DNA of 64,000 nt from Sphingomonas sp. CL5.1 (GTDB lineage Bacteria > Pseudomonadota > Alphaproteobacteria > Sphingomonadales > Sphingomonadaceae), in contig NZ_CP050137.1 in NCBI RefSeq assembly GCF_013344685.1, positions 1,988,001 through 2,052,000 on the forward strand, written 5' to 3'. This document shows, piece by piece, positions 1-8,043 of the stretch. The notes beneath the pieces are model-generated. The model was not told where the DNA came from. It made no database searches and saw only the letters and a program-made list of their open reading frames with translations. Both the position numbers and the translations under genes were made by a program. How positions within the stretch are numbered: the first letter of the stretch is position 1; each line of letters begins with the position of its first letter.

Positions 1-653
1 GCGGCATCCGCGATGCCTATGTCGAGCTCATCGTGACGCGCGGTCTGAAATTCATTCGCGAATATCAAAGCTATGAGAACACGCTCTATCTCATGGTCAT
101 GCCCTATGTCTGGGCGATGCCGCCGGAAGTCCAGATGACCGGCGGCGCGGCCGTCGTCACGCGTACCGTGCGGCGCACGCCGCCGGGCGCGATGGATCCG
201 ACGATCAAGAACCTGCAATGGGGCGATTTCTGCCGCGGCTGGATGGAGGCGATGGATCGCGGTGCCGTCTATGCGCTTCTTCCCGACGGTGACGGCAACA
301 TCACCGAAGGTGGTGGCTACAATATCTGCGTGATAAAGAACGGCGCTCTGCGGACGCCATTGCGCGGTGTTCTGGAAGGCGTCACGCGCAAGACGGTGCT
401 TGAAGTAGCGCGCGCGCGTCAGGTGCGGGCCGAACTCGACTTCGTTCGCGTCGAGGAGCTCTACGAGGCGGACGAGCTGTTCATCTGCACGACGGCAGGC
501 GGCGTGATGCCGCTCACCCAGCTTGACGGCGCGCCGGTGGGTAACGGCGAGATCGGGCCCATCACGCGACAGATCTGGGAAGACTATTGGGAAGCGCATT
601 ATGATCCGAAGCTGAGCTTCGCGATCGACTATGCGGATCTGGCGGTCGCCTGA
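1..653 (+). CDS. Fold-IV (class IV) aminotransferase, 5' truncated
   Basis: PLP-dependent transaminase of the branched-chain/D-amino-acid/(R)-amine fold-type IV family. The frame is open from base 3 to the TGA at 651-653, so the N-terminus lies outside the window. The internal GTG at base 33 is not the true start, because the upstream codons ([13 protein letters not shown]) still match the family. Visible family features are the Schiff-base lysine in [11 protein letters not shown], the TEGGGYN loop that contacts PLP, and the CTTAGGV segment near the end. From memory, this arrangement is close to (R)-selective omega-transaminases (ATA-117 type) rather than to IlvE. The substrate is not determinable. 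It converges on the SDR at 783, and with the class III enzyme at 11462 it suggests a pathway that handles amines. Confidence 0.85.
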   Translation, partial: GIRDAYVELIVTRGLKFIREYQSYENTLYLMVMPYVWAMPPEVQMTGGAAVVTRTVRRTPPGAMDPTIKNLQWGDFCRGWMEAMDRGAVYALLPDGDGNITEGGGYNICVIKNGALRTPLRGVLEGVTRKTVLEVARARQVRAELDFVRVEELYEADELFICTTAGGVMPLTQLDGAPVGNGEIGPITRQIWEDYWEAHYDPKLSFAIDYADLAVA

Positions 654-706
654 ATCGGTCGATGCGGCACGCGGCCCACGCGGCCCATTTTCGCGGCTAC
701 GAACAA

Positions 707-748
707 GGGGAGGAGCTCCGGCGGTGATCCGCCGGAGCCCCTCCGTCT
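707..748. terminator. Bidirectional intrinsic terminator
   Basis: A perfect 10-bp stem (GCTCCGGCGG at 715-724, CCGCCGGAGC at 729-738) closes a TGAT tetraloop. GGGGAGGA and CCCTCC extend the stem outward, and a short CGTCTTA tract follows. It lies between the convergent stop codons of the aminotransferase (653) and the SDR (783), where a shared terminator is expected. The T-run is weak. Confidence 0.7.
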
Positions 749-782
749 TATGTGCCAGGCGGCACGCCCTTTCCCGCCCGGA

Positions 783-1571
783 TCAGGTGGCGAGCGAACC
801 GCCGTCGACCACAATGACCTGACCGTGGATGAAATCGGCGGCCTCCGAGGCGAGGAACACGACCGCGCCGCCGATGTCGCGAGGTTGACCGATCCGGCCG
901 CAGGGGATGCGGTCCCTGGCATAGGCCATGCCGGCTTCGCTTCCCCACAGATTGTTGGTCATGTCGGTCTGGATGAGGCCCGGCGCGACGCAATTGACGC
1001 GCACGCCCTGCTTGCCGAGTTCGAGCGCCATCGTCCGCGTCAGGCCGAGGACGCCGTGCTTCGCGGGCGTATAGGCGCCAGCCTCAGCCACCGCGACCTG
1101 ACTCAGCACCGATGCGATGTTGACGATCGATCCGCCGCCGTTGGCGACGAAATGCCTGGCTGCCTGCTGCGACAGGCGCATCGGCACTTCGAGGTCGAAG
1201 CGGATCACGCGACGCCACGTCTCGAGATCGTAGTCGATCATCGGCCCGTCCGCATCGATCCCGGCATTGTTGACCAGGATGTCGAGCTTGCCGGCCAAGG
1301 CGACGGTATCGGATATCAGGGTATCGACGGCATCGTCGTCGAACAGGTCGCAGACGACAAGGTCGCCTTCGGTGCCGACCTTTCTCGTGGCCGCGACAAC
1401 GTCTTCGGCATTGGACCTGTCGCGCCCCGAGACGATCACCTTCGCGCCGGCGGCGGCCATCGCCAGGACGATCCCGCGGCCGATGCCGCGCGTGCCGCCG
1501 GTAACCAGCGCCACCTTGCCCGCGAGATCGAGCCGGGCGGGCGCATATTGGATTTCGCTGTCGACGGACAT
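783..1571 (-). CDS. SDR-family NAD(P)-dependent oxidoreductase
   Basis: Classical short-chain dehydrogenase/reductase of 262 aa, the usual length. It has the Rossmann motif TGGTRGIG (residues 24-31), the NNAG strand (101-104), catalytic Ser154 and YTPAK (Tyr167, Lys171), and the typical C-terminal end IVVDGGSLAT. The ATG at 1571 is chosen because AGGAA sits 8 bases upstream; a TTG one codon earlier (1574) is also possible. It would oxidise or reduce an alcohol/ketone in the cytoplasm, substrate unknown. It is divergent from the MFS gene at 1788, and the 216-bp gap between them holds an AT-rich operator-like element, so it probably belongs to the amine-catabolism block. Confidence 0.9.
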   Translation of the reverse strand: MSVDSEIQYAPARLDLAGKVALVTGGTRGIGRGIVLAMAAAGAKVIVSGRDRSNAEDVVAATRKVGTEGDLVVCDLFDDDAVDTLISDTVALAGKLDILVNNAGIDADGPMIDYDLETWRRVIRFDLEVPMRLSQQAARHFVANGGGSIVNIASVLSQVAVAEAGAYTPAKHGVLGLTRTMALELGKQGVRVNCVAPGLIQTDMTNNLWGSEAGMAYARDRIPCGRIGQPRDIGGAVVFLASEAADFIHGQVIVVDGGSLAT

Positions 1572-1648
1572 CAAGACGGTTCCTTTCCTGACGGATGACG
1601 CCCCCTGCTCCGGGGGGCTATTCTGGCCAGCGTAACTTGGCTCAGAAA

Positions 1649-1663
1649 CCAGATAATAATCAA
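1649..1663. promoter_or_regulatory. Possible TetR-type operator half-site
   Basis: CCAGATAATAATCAA lies in the divergent promoter region between the SDR and the first MFS gene. It resembles one half of the palindrome at 12746-12771 (CAGATATTAATC). The similarity is visible but imperfect, and binding is inference. Confidence 0.3.
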
Positions 1664-1787
1664 CTCAATATGTCGATGATAGCCGAAAAACGCTCGAATT
1701 GTCCGCCATCGCGCCGAATTAACTCGACATCTATCGTGTTTTGATTAGGCTCGGGTTCCTTGGGGCCGCGAACGTGGAGCGGGCGAG

Positions 1788-3101
1788 ATGAGGAATGAGG
1801 AAGCGCGCGGCGGCGCGCCGGGACGCGGCATTTACTTCGGCTGGCGCGTCGTTGCGGCATTGTTCCTGTGCACGCTGGCGCTGTTCGGCGTCAGCATCTT
1901 CTCGTTCATCATCCTGACCGCGCCAATGGCCGCCGAATTCGGCTGGACCACGACGCAATCGGGCATGCTGATCTCGGCCATGTATCTCGTCGCGCCACTC
2001 GCGCTCCTGGCCGGGCCGATGACCAGACGCGTACCGCCCTGGCGTCTTATCATCACGGGTCTGTGCATCCAGGCCATCGCCATGGTGCTGCTCGGTCACA
2101 TCTCCAGTATCACCCAGCTCTATCTGCTGCGCGTCTTCATGGGGTTCGGCAAGATTATGACCGCGTCGGCGGCGCCGATCGTCGTGGCACGCTGGTTCTC
2201 GCGGCGATTTGGGACAGCTGTCGCGCTGGTCTGGGCCGGAGGATCGGCGGGAGGTTTCATCATGTCGCCCTTGACCGAAGCGCTGGTGGCGGCATTCGGA
2301 TGGCGCAGCGCGGCGCTGTTCATTGCGGCGATCGTGCTGCTGCTCGCCGCGGTCGCGGCCCTTCTGGCCCGTGGTGCCGCCTCGCCCGCCGAACTCGGCG
2401 TCGGGCTTGATGGCGATCCTTTGGGTGCCGGCCATGTCGCGGGCGAAGCATCGCCCTCCGGCGAGATATTTCCTGCTGACCAGCGTTCGATCAGTCCGCT
2501 CGTCGCGATCGCGATGATGCTGGCGATCGTCGGTGCCGGCATGACCTCGCTCGGGACGCAGGCGCAGCAGCCGACCTTCCTGCGCGGCGCCGGGCTGTCG
2601 GCCGAACTCGCCGCCACAATCCTTGGGCTGACTGCTGCGGGATCGCTCATCGGTTCCGCCTCGATCGGGGTCGTGCTCGATCGGTTGCCGGGCTGGTGCT
2701 GCGGATTGCTGGTGTCGGCCGGCATCTATGTCGGCGTGGTTGCGCTCTACTTCGTGTCGCAATCGCCGAACCCCGTATTCGCGATCATCGGGGCGATCTC
2801 GATGGGCTACGGATTCGGCGCCGGTGAAGTGATGTGGATCACATTCACCAAGCGGCAGTTCGGGCAGCGGGTATTTCCACTGGCCTATGGCGGCTTCTAC
2901 TTCGCTCTCCAATTGGGTTACGCCCTTGGCGGCGGCATAACGGGCTGGAGCCTGGAGCATTTCGGTTCGAATGGTTTTCTCGCCTTGCTCGGCCTCCTTT
3001 ACCTGCCGCCGCTCGTCGTCGGCCTGCTGATCCGGGCAGCCCATATCCATCCCCGCGCGCTGCGGGTCATCGAGCCCGCGCGCGCCATTGCGGCTCAATG
3101 A
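1788..3101 (+). CDS. MFS transporter (oxalate/formate or monocarboxylate type)
   Basis: Inner-membrane permease of 437 aa with about 12 hydrophobic segments and a central cytoplasmic loop around residues 200-240. The N-terminus (GWRVVAALFLCTLALFG) and the motif at MGFGKIMTASAAPIVVARWF are typical of the OFA/monocarboxylate branch of the major facilitator superfamily. The ATG at 1788 follows a GGAGCGGGCGAG tract. It is the first gene of a rightward series (second MFS, FAD oxidase, small ORF, dioxygenase, dehydrogenase). Import of the compound degraded by that operon is the likely role. The direction and substrate cannot be read from the sequence. Confidence 0.85.
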   Translation: MRNEEARGGAPGRGIYFGWRVVAALFLCTLALFGVSIFSFIILTAPMAAEFGWTTTQSGMLISAMYLVAPLALLAGPMTRRVPPWRLIITGLCIQAIAMVLLGHISSITQLYLLRVFMGFGKIMTASAAPIVVARWFSRRFGTAVALVWAGGSAGGFIMSPLTEALVAAFGWRSAALFIAAIVLLLAAVAALLARGAASPAELGVGLDGDPLGAGHVAGEASPSGEIFPADQRSISPLVAIAMMLAIVGAGMTSLGTQAQQPTFLRGAGLSAELAATILGLTAAGSLIGSASIGVVLDRLPGWCCGLLVSAGIYVGVVALYFVSQSPNPVFAIIGAISMGYGFGAGEVMWITFTKRQFGQRVFPLAYGGFYFALQLGYALGGGITGWSLEHFGSNGFLALLGLLYLPPLVVGLLIRAAHIHPRALRVIEPARAIAAQ

Positions 3102-3139
3102 ATCGGACTTCGTTGCGTCGCGCGCGCGGGAAAATGAAG

Positions 3140-3220
3140 TTTAATCGGAAAAATATGCGGCGATGATGACCGAACCGCACGATCCGCGGTTGAAAACCGA
3201 TTTTAATCTGATAAAAATCG
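3140..3220. promoter_or_regulatory. AT-rich promoter/operator region upstream of second MFS
   Basis: In a GC-rich setting this stretch is AT-rich. It holds TTTAATCGGAAAAATAT (3140-3156) and CCGATTTTAATCTGAT (3197-3212), both related to the palindrome at 12746-12771 (arms CTAAATC/GATTTAG, core GAT-ATTA-ATC). This supports a separate promoter for the gene at 3262 under the same regulator. Confidence 0.4.
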
Positions 3221-3261
3221 AATCGTATAAGCGAAGCCGCGATCAGGAGAGGTGCTCAGCC

Positions 3262-4503
3262 GTGCGCCAGGCAAACCATAACGCCAACGCGGTCGACGCC
3301 TTGTCCGCGTTGATCGCGGCGGCGCTGCTGAGCGGGCTCACCGCGCTGGTCGTCAATCTTCAGCCCATCATCATGGGGGCGCTGGCCGATGGTCGTGGAC
3401 TCAATGATGGCGATCTCGGCCGGGTCAGCGCGATTTTCATTGGCGCCAACACGATTTCGGTGATGACCGCCCCTTGGTGGGTGCGGCGCTGGAGCTGGCG
3501 CATGACGGCGATGCTTGGCGTGGCCGCAACGGTGCTGATCTCGCTTGCCGGAATATTCATCGCCGGACTTGCCGGGATCGCCGTGATCTTCACCGGGCTG
3601 GGTCTCGCCACCGGCGTCATCGGCGCAACCGCCTTTGCCTGCCTTGGCGACAATCATGACCCCGACCGCGCCTATGGCGCATCGATCATCGCCCAGTCCA
3701 TGCTTGCCGCATTCGCCGCATGGCCGATGTCGGGTTGGGTAATTCCGGGCTGGGGTGTGACCGGCATGTTCGTCGCGCTCAGCGTCCTGAGCGGCGTCGG
3801 TTGGCTGGCGCTGCCCTGGTTGCCCGCGCGCGGACGAGTGCGGGCCGAGGAGAGCGACGACCGGCGAAGCGCCGGACTCGTGTCGCGCGCATCGATTCCC
3901 GCTGCCGTCTCGCTTTTGGCCTGTACCTTCTTCGCAGGCGGCATCCTCGGCTTCTGGTATTTCATGGAGCGGATCGGGACGGCGCGCGGCGTTTCGCCCC
4001 AGCAGATCGGCGCGGTCGTGAGCTTGAGTGCGCTGTCGACGATCGTGACGGCTGGGGTCGTCGCCTGGTTTGGAACGCGGCTTTCGAGTTGGACCTATAT
4101 GTGGATCGGCACCACCCTGCTGCTCTCGGGCTACGGTCTGATCGTCAGCCCCGGCACCATTCCCTTCATGATCGGTGTGCAGCTTTTCGCGCTCGGCTGG
4201 GGGTTCGCGCAACCGCCTTATTATGCACTGGCGCGCAAGATCGACGTGACGGGCCGGTTGTTCGTCGTGGCCCCCGGCACCGTCGGGATCGCCGGCGTCC
4301 TGATCGGTTCCTCGGCAGGCGCGATCATCGCGCGTGCCGGTTATGACGGGCTGGTGTTGCTGAGCGGCGGATTGATCGTGATCGCGACCTTGCTCTTGCT
4401 GGTCGCGGTTCGCGCCGCCGGGGTCGCTGCATTGAGCGATGCGCCGGGCGTCGAGGACATCGTGCGCGAACCGCCCGTCCATCTGCTCCACGCAGAGGCT
4501 TAG
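3262..4503 (+). CDS. MFS transporter
   Basis: Second major-facilitator permease, 413 aa from the chosen start. The frame is open back to an ATG at 3163, but those residues are hydrophilic and lie in the AT-rich operator-like region. A GTG at 3262 has AGGAGAGG (3245-3252) at good spacing, so it is preferred. About 12 transmembrane stretches follow, beginning LSALIAAALLSGLTALVVN. It differs clearly from the MFS at 1788, so the two are not a recent duplication. It is followed after a 1-bp gap by a 23-codon ORF that overlaps the FAD oxidase start. Uptake of the substrate or of a related compound is inferred. Confidence 0.8.
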   Translation: MRQANHNANAVDALSALIAAALLSGLTALVVNLQPIIMGALADGRGLNDGDLGRVSAIFIGANTISVMTAPWWVRRWSWRMTAMLGVAATVLISLAGIFIAGLAGIAVIFTGLGLATGVIGATAFACLGDNHDPDRAYGASIIAQSMLAAFAAWPMSGWVIPGWGVTGMFVALSVLSGVGWLALPWLPARGRVRAEESDDRRSAGLVSRASIPAAVSLLACTFFAGGILGFWYFMERIGTARGVSPQQIGAVVSLSALSTIVTAGVVAWFGTRLSSWTYMWIGTTLLLSGYGLIVSPGTIPFMIGVQLFALGWGFAQPPYYALARKIDVTGRLFVVAPGTVGIAGVLIGSSAGAIIARAGYDGLVLLSGGLIVIATLLLLVAVRAAGVAALSDAPGVEDIVREPPVHLLHAEA

Positions 4504-4504
4504 G

Positions 4505-4576
4505 ATGTATTCGCTCGGTGAGAAGACGCCGCCGCGTGACGCCATCGAATCCAATATAATGGACAATCGCTTGTGA
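4505..4576 (+). CDS. Possible 23-aa leader/coupling ORF
   Basis: ATG at 4505 and TGA at 4574-4576 give the peptide MYSLGEKTPPRDAIESNIM plus four residues. AGAGG lies just upstream, inside the end of the MFS gene. The TGA overlaps the GTG start of the FAD oxidase (4573), which has no clear ribosome-binding site of its own. Translational coupling is therefore plausible. It may equally be a chance ORF. Confidence 0.3.
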   Translation: MYSLGEKTPPRDAIESNIMDNRL

Positions 4577-5835
4577 CCCAAACCTTTCCTTACAAGACGA
4601 GCTTCTGGGCAACCGAAGACGTAATCGCCCAGAACCCGCTCGGAACGCAATCGATCGAGGCGGACGTCGTCATTATTGGCGCCGGTTTCGCAGGCATGTC
4701 TTCGGCCTATTACATCAAGAAGGCCAGGCCCGATGCGCGGGTGGTGGTTCTTGAAAAGGAATATGTCGGCTTCGGTCCGAGCGGTCGCAATTTCGGCGCC
4801 GTGGTGCCGGGACTGCGCGAGTTGCGCACCGTTTTCCTGACCGATATCGATCCCGCCGAAGAAGCCTTCGCACAGCAATGGTATCTGGGCGCGCGCGGTG
4901 AGCTTGAGCGCCGCATCGCAGAGGGCGGGATCGAGTGCGAGTATCGCGAGGAGCCGCTGCTGATGCAGTCGCTCGACGAGGAAAGCTGGGAAGCGCAACA
5001 GCGCGAATCCGAATTGCTGACCCGGCGCGGCACCCCGCACATATTGCTCGACCGCGCGGCGTTCAGGCAGGCGATGGATCTTCCCTTCGACACCTTCGGC
5101 GGCATCGTGCGCACGGCCTGGCGCGCGGTCCAGCCGTTCAAGCTCGCGCGCGGCTTCGGCGCGCAGTTGAAGGCGCTCGGTATCGCCGTCCATGAAGCGA
5201 CGGCGGTTACCGGGGTTGCCGATGACGGGAGCCGGGTGACGATCACCACTGCGGAAGGCGGCGTGGTGAAGGCGAAAAAGGCGGTCCTCGCGACCAACGC
5301 CTATACACGGCTCCTCGATCAATTCTCCGGCATGATCTGGCCGCGTCACACCCATGTGATCGCGACCGAGGTGCTGCCCGACGACGTGTTCAATTCGCTC
5401 GGCTACCGTGACTACAAGTTCGTCGAGGATTCCGGGCTCACCTTTTACTATACCCGCGTCTACAAGAACCGCCTGCTGATGGGCGGCGGCGCCTCGAGCC
5501 ACGGCCTTTTCCATATGTCGAGCGTCGATGCCGCGGCCGACCGGGATACGCTCGAGTTCCAGCGCATCTATGACGAGATGCAGCGGCGTTTCCCCCAGCT
5601 TGCCGGTGTCGGGATCGACGCCGCCTGGGGCGGGCCGGTCGATATGACCGACAATTTCATGCCGATCATCAAGCCGCTGGACGATCTGCCCAACGTCATT
5701 TCGCAGATCGGCTTCAACGGCGATGGGCTGCTCAACGGCAGCATCACCGGCAAGATGGTCAAGGGGCTGGTATTGGGCGACGAATATGTCGACCCGGCGG
5801 CCGAGCGCATCCGTCAATATATGGCGCGGGCATGA
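4573..5835 (+). CDS. FAD-dependent oxidoreductase (DAO family, amine/amino-acid oxidase type)
   Basis: Flavoprotein of 420 aa from the D-amino-acid oxidase/gamma-glutamylputrescine oxidase superfamily. It has the dinucleotide-binding motif IIGAGFAGMS (GAGFAG at residues 36-41), a GPSGRNFG segment of the kind seen in PuuB/OrdL-like oxidases, and a C-terminal FNGDGLLNG flavin-contact motif. Such enzymes oxidise primary or secondary amines or amino acids to imines/aldehydes. The N-terminus (YKTSFWATED) is also like OrdL/PuuB proteins. The start is GTG, overlapping the stop of a 23-codon ORF. Its stop overlaps the next small gene by 4 bases (ATGA), which indicates an operon. It fits oxidation of the amine imported by the adjacent permeases; the actual substrate is unknown. 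Confidence 0.85.
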   Translation: MTQTFPYKTSFWATEDVIAQNPLGTQSIEADVVIIGAGFAGMSSAYYIKKARPDARVVVLEKEYVGFGPSGRNFGAVVPGLRELRTVFLTDIDPAEEAFAQQWYLGARGELERRIAEGGIECEYREEPLLMQSLDEESWEAQQRESELLTRRGTPHILLDRAAFRQAMDLPFDTFGGIVRTAWRAVQPFKLARGFGAQLKALGIAVHEATAVTGVADDGSRVTITTAEGGVVKAKKAVLATNAYTRLLDQFSGMIWPRHTHVIATEVLPDDVFNSLGYRDYKFVEDSGLTFYYTRVYKNRLLMGGGASSHGLFHMSSVDAAADRDTLEFQRIYDEMQRRFPQLAGVGIDAAWGGPVDMTDNFMPIIKPLDDLPNVISQIGFNGDGLLNGSITGKMVKGLVLGDEYVDPAAERIRQYMARA

Positions 5836-6053
5836 AGATCAGCGCACCGTCGCTGAAGCTCGACATGGCGTTGCACGACGTCGTGGTGAAGGACGGCCGG
5901 CCGGTCATCGTTTGCCGGATGGGGGTCTATGAGGCGACCACCGATCTTTCGCGGGACGATGTCATTGCGATGCTCAAATGTCTGGCGCGCCCTTCGATAT
6001 TCGCGGCTTTCATGCGGCTTGTCCTGTCATCCCGTAGCGCTCGAACCGGATAG
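5832..6053 (+). CDS. Small hypothetical protein, translationally coupled
   Basis: A 73-aa protein (MKISAPSLKLDMALHDVVVK...) with no signal peptide or membrane segment and no family that I recognise. It overlaps the stop of the FAD oxidase by ATGA and ends 12 bases before the dioxygenase start, so it sits inside an operon. This context makes it more likely to be real than a random ORF. It contains one CRMG and one MLKCLA segment, but no clear metal site. Confidence 0.55.
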   Translation: MKISAPSLKLDMALHDVVVKDGRPVIVCRMGVYEATTDLSRDDVIAMLKCLARPSIFAAFMRLVLSSRSARTG

Positions 6054-6065
6054 AGGAGAATGGAA

Positions 6066-6947
6066 ATGACGATACTCACCCGCATCGCGAACCGCCCGGA
6101 TGCGCTCGCCGATGTGATTGCCGTGATCGATCGCGACGGCGGCGTCATCGTCGAGGATTTCATTTCGCAGGAGACGCTTGCCGCGCTCAAGCAGGATCTG
6201 CTGCCCCTCGTCGCCGCGGTCGATACGGGCAAGGACGATTTCTTCGGCAAGCGCACCCGGCGGTTGTCCAACCTGTTTGCCCATACCCGGCATTGCGCCG
6301 GGATCGTGACCCATCCGCTATTTCTGGAAGCGGCGAAGCATTTCATCTGCGTCCCGCGCAAGGTGTGGAGCGGCGATGAGCAGATGACCAGTTCGTGCGA
6401 CGTCCAGATCGGCGTCGGCCAGGTGATCCAGATCGGGCCGGGCGAAGGCGCGCAACCGATCCATCGCGATGACGGCGCCTTCATGTGGTCGCGTTCCTAT
6501 GGCCGCGAGGCGCGGCTCCAGATCATGATCGCGCTGTCTGATTTCACGAGGGAGAATGGCGGGACGCTGGTGATCCCCGGCAGCCATAAATGGGACGATG
6601 ACCGGCCGCCCGTGATGAGCGATGTGGTGTCGACGGAGATGAAGGCCGGCTCGGCCCTGCTGTTCCTTGGCGGCACGTTCCACGCCGGCGGCCAGAACCG
6701 GACGAGCGGCGAATTGCGCACCGGCCTGACCATCGCGCTCGACGCCTCCAATGTGCGCCAGGAGGAGAATCTATACTTGTCGCTGGCGCCGGAACGCGTC
6801 GCGGAGTTTCCCGAACAGGTCCAGCGTCTGCTGGGCTGGTCGACCTCGGGCCGATCGCTCGGCTGGATCGAGATCGATGGCATCCAGAGCGATCCCAATG
6901 AATTGCTGGCCCGCCTCAACCCTGCCAGCGCCGCTGCTTTGGCGTAG
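6066..6947 (+). CDS. Phytanoyl-CoA dioxygenase (PhyH) family protein
   Basis: Fe(II)/2-oxoglutarate-dependent hydroxylase-like protein of 293 aa. The facial triad is visible as His133-x-Asp135 (PIHRDDG) and distal His206 (GGTFHAGG), with a downstream Arg (GELRTGL) suited to bind 2-oxoglutarate. There is an ATG at 6060, but GAGGAG ends only one base before it; the ATG at 6066 has a 7-base spacing and is preferred. PhyH proteins hydroxylate carbons next to a carboxyl, amine or CoA-ester group. It has the same length and motif order as the gene at 13942, so the two are paralogues flanking the E1/E2 operon. Substrate unknown; likely the compound handled by the FAD oxidase. Confidence 0.85.
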   Translation: MTILTRIANRPDALADVIAVIDRDGGVIVEDFISQETLAALKQDLLPLVAAVDTGKDDFFGKRTRRLSNLFAHTRHCAGIVTHPLFLEAAKHFICVPRKVWSGDEQMTSSCDVQIGVGQVIQIGPGEGAQPIHRDDGAFMWSRSYGREARLQIMIALSDFTRENGGTLVIPGSHKWDDDRPPVMSDVVSTEMKAGSALLFLGGTFHAGGQNRTSGELRTGLTIALDASNVRQEENLYLSLAPERVAEFPEQVQRLLGWSTSGRSLGWIEIDGIQSDPNELLARLNPASAAALA

Positions 6948-6970
6948 CGGGACGCGGCAGAGTAATTGAG

Positions 6971-7990
6971 ATGACCCGGCCTGTTCTCCTCATGGGCGGC
7001 TACGGCGTGCTTGGCGCCGAGCTCGCACGCACGCTGCGGCGTCGGCAGCCGGATCTGCCGCTGGCGATCGCGGGGCGGACGATCGGGCGCGCCGAGGCGC
7101 TCGCCGTCGAGCTCGGCAATGCAACCGCCCATTGCTTCACGTACCGTCAGTCCGGCGAAGCCATACCTTCAGGCGAATTCTCGGCGGTGGCTGTGCTGCT
7201 CAAGGACAACACATTGCGCTTGACCGACGTCGCCGTCCGTCGCGGTATTCCGCTCATCTCGGTTTCCAGCGCCGCATTCGAGATCGGCGCGGATCTCTTT
7301 CATGGTTTGAGGGCGCGGAATGCACCGGTCGTGATGGCGAGCAACTGGTTCGCCGGAGCGCCGGCAATTGCGGCGCTTGCACTCGCGCAGGGGTTGGCGC
7401 GCGTCGATGAGATTGAGGTGGGTCTCGTCATCGATCGCGGGGAAGCTCCAAGTGGCGCCGCGACGATCGCCGATTTCGAGCGAATCTCGCTATCATGCCC
7501 CAGCACATTGGTACGCGAGGCAGGATGTTATCGCTGGGTCCAGGGCGATGCGGCCAGTGCGCATTTCGAGCGCGAGAACGGCGCCATTGCTGAAGGAAAG
7601 ATCGCCGTATCGACCGACGTCATGTCGCTCACGGCGGCGACTGGCGCTGCCACGGTTCGCGTTATCGAGGCGTTTACGCCGTCGCTCAGCCTGTTGCGCG
7701 GCGAAGGTGCCGCCGATGAGATCAGTATCCGTGTCGTCGGTGCGGATGCGCACGGCATTCGGATCGAACGTCGCCGGTTTCTGACCGCGCGGCGCGACAA
7801 GGTCGGGCTTACCGCGCTGACTGTCGCGCTGGCGCTCGAACGCCTGGTCGGAAGGTTTGGAGAATCCGCACCGGCATCAGGATTGCATCCGGTCGAGGCG
7901 ATCTTCGCCCCCGACGCTTTTGTCGATGCGGTGCGTGCCGCAGGCGTTCAGGTATCAGCGGTGATCGAACGCCGCTCACCAGATGCATGA
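6971..7990 (+). CDS. Saccharopine dehydrogenase-like NAD(P)-binding protein
   Basis: A 339-aa cytoplasmic protein with an N-terminal Rossmann motif (LLMGGYGVLGAELAR) and the overall pattern of saccharopine dehydrogenase/homospermidine-synthase-like proteins. These form or break C-N bonds between amino acids or amines and oxo compounds, using NAD(P). No family-specific catalytic residues could be assigned with certainty. It follows the dioxygenase by 23 bases in the same direction and is the last gene of the rightward series. An inverted repeat (CATCGAGC/GTTCGATG, 8021-8041) in the 53-bp convergent gap may act as a weak terminator. It could reduce or hydrolyse an imine generated upstream. Confidence 0.65.
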   Translation: MTRPVLLMGGYGVLGAELARTLRRRQPDLPLAIAGRTIGRAEALAVELGNATAHCFTYRQSGEAIPSGEFSAVAVLLKDNTLRLTDVAVRRGIPLISVSSAAFEIGADLFHGLRARNAPVVMASNWFAGAPAIAALALAQGLARVDEIEVGLVIDRGEAPSGAATIADFERISLSCPSTLVREAGCYRWVQGDAASAHFERENGAIAEGKIAVSTDVMSLTAATGAATVRVIEAFTPSLSLLRGEGAADEISIRVVGADAHGIRIERRRFLTARRDKVGLTALTVALALERLVGRFGESAPASGLHPVEAIFAPDAFVDAVRAAGVQVSAVIERRSPDA

Positions 7991-8043
7991 CGTTGCATTT
8001 TCCGGGAGGTGCAGCCTCGGCATCGAGCGGACCGTTCGATGCG

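Noticed and set aside
1731..3098. A long open frame on the minus strand opposite the first MFS gene
   Set aside because: It is rich in Arg, Asp, Gln and His with no family pattern, and is the mirror of a membrane-protein gene in GC-rich DNA.
3256..5817. An 853-codon open frame on the minus strand opposite MFS and FAD-oxidase genes
   Set aside because: Composition is shadow-like, and the plus strand shows clear motifs over the whole length.
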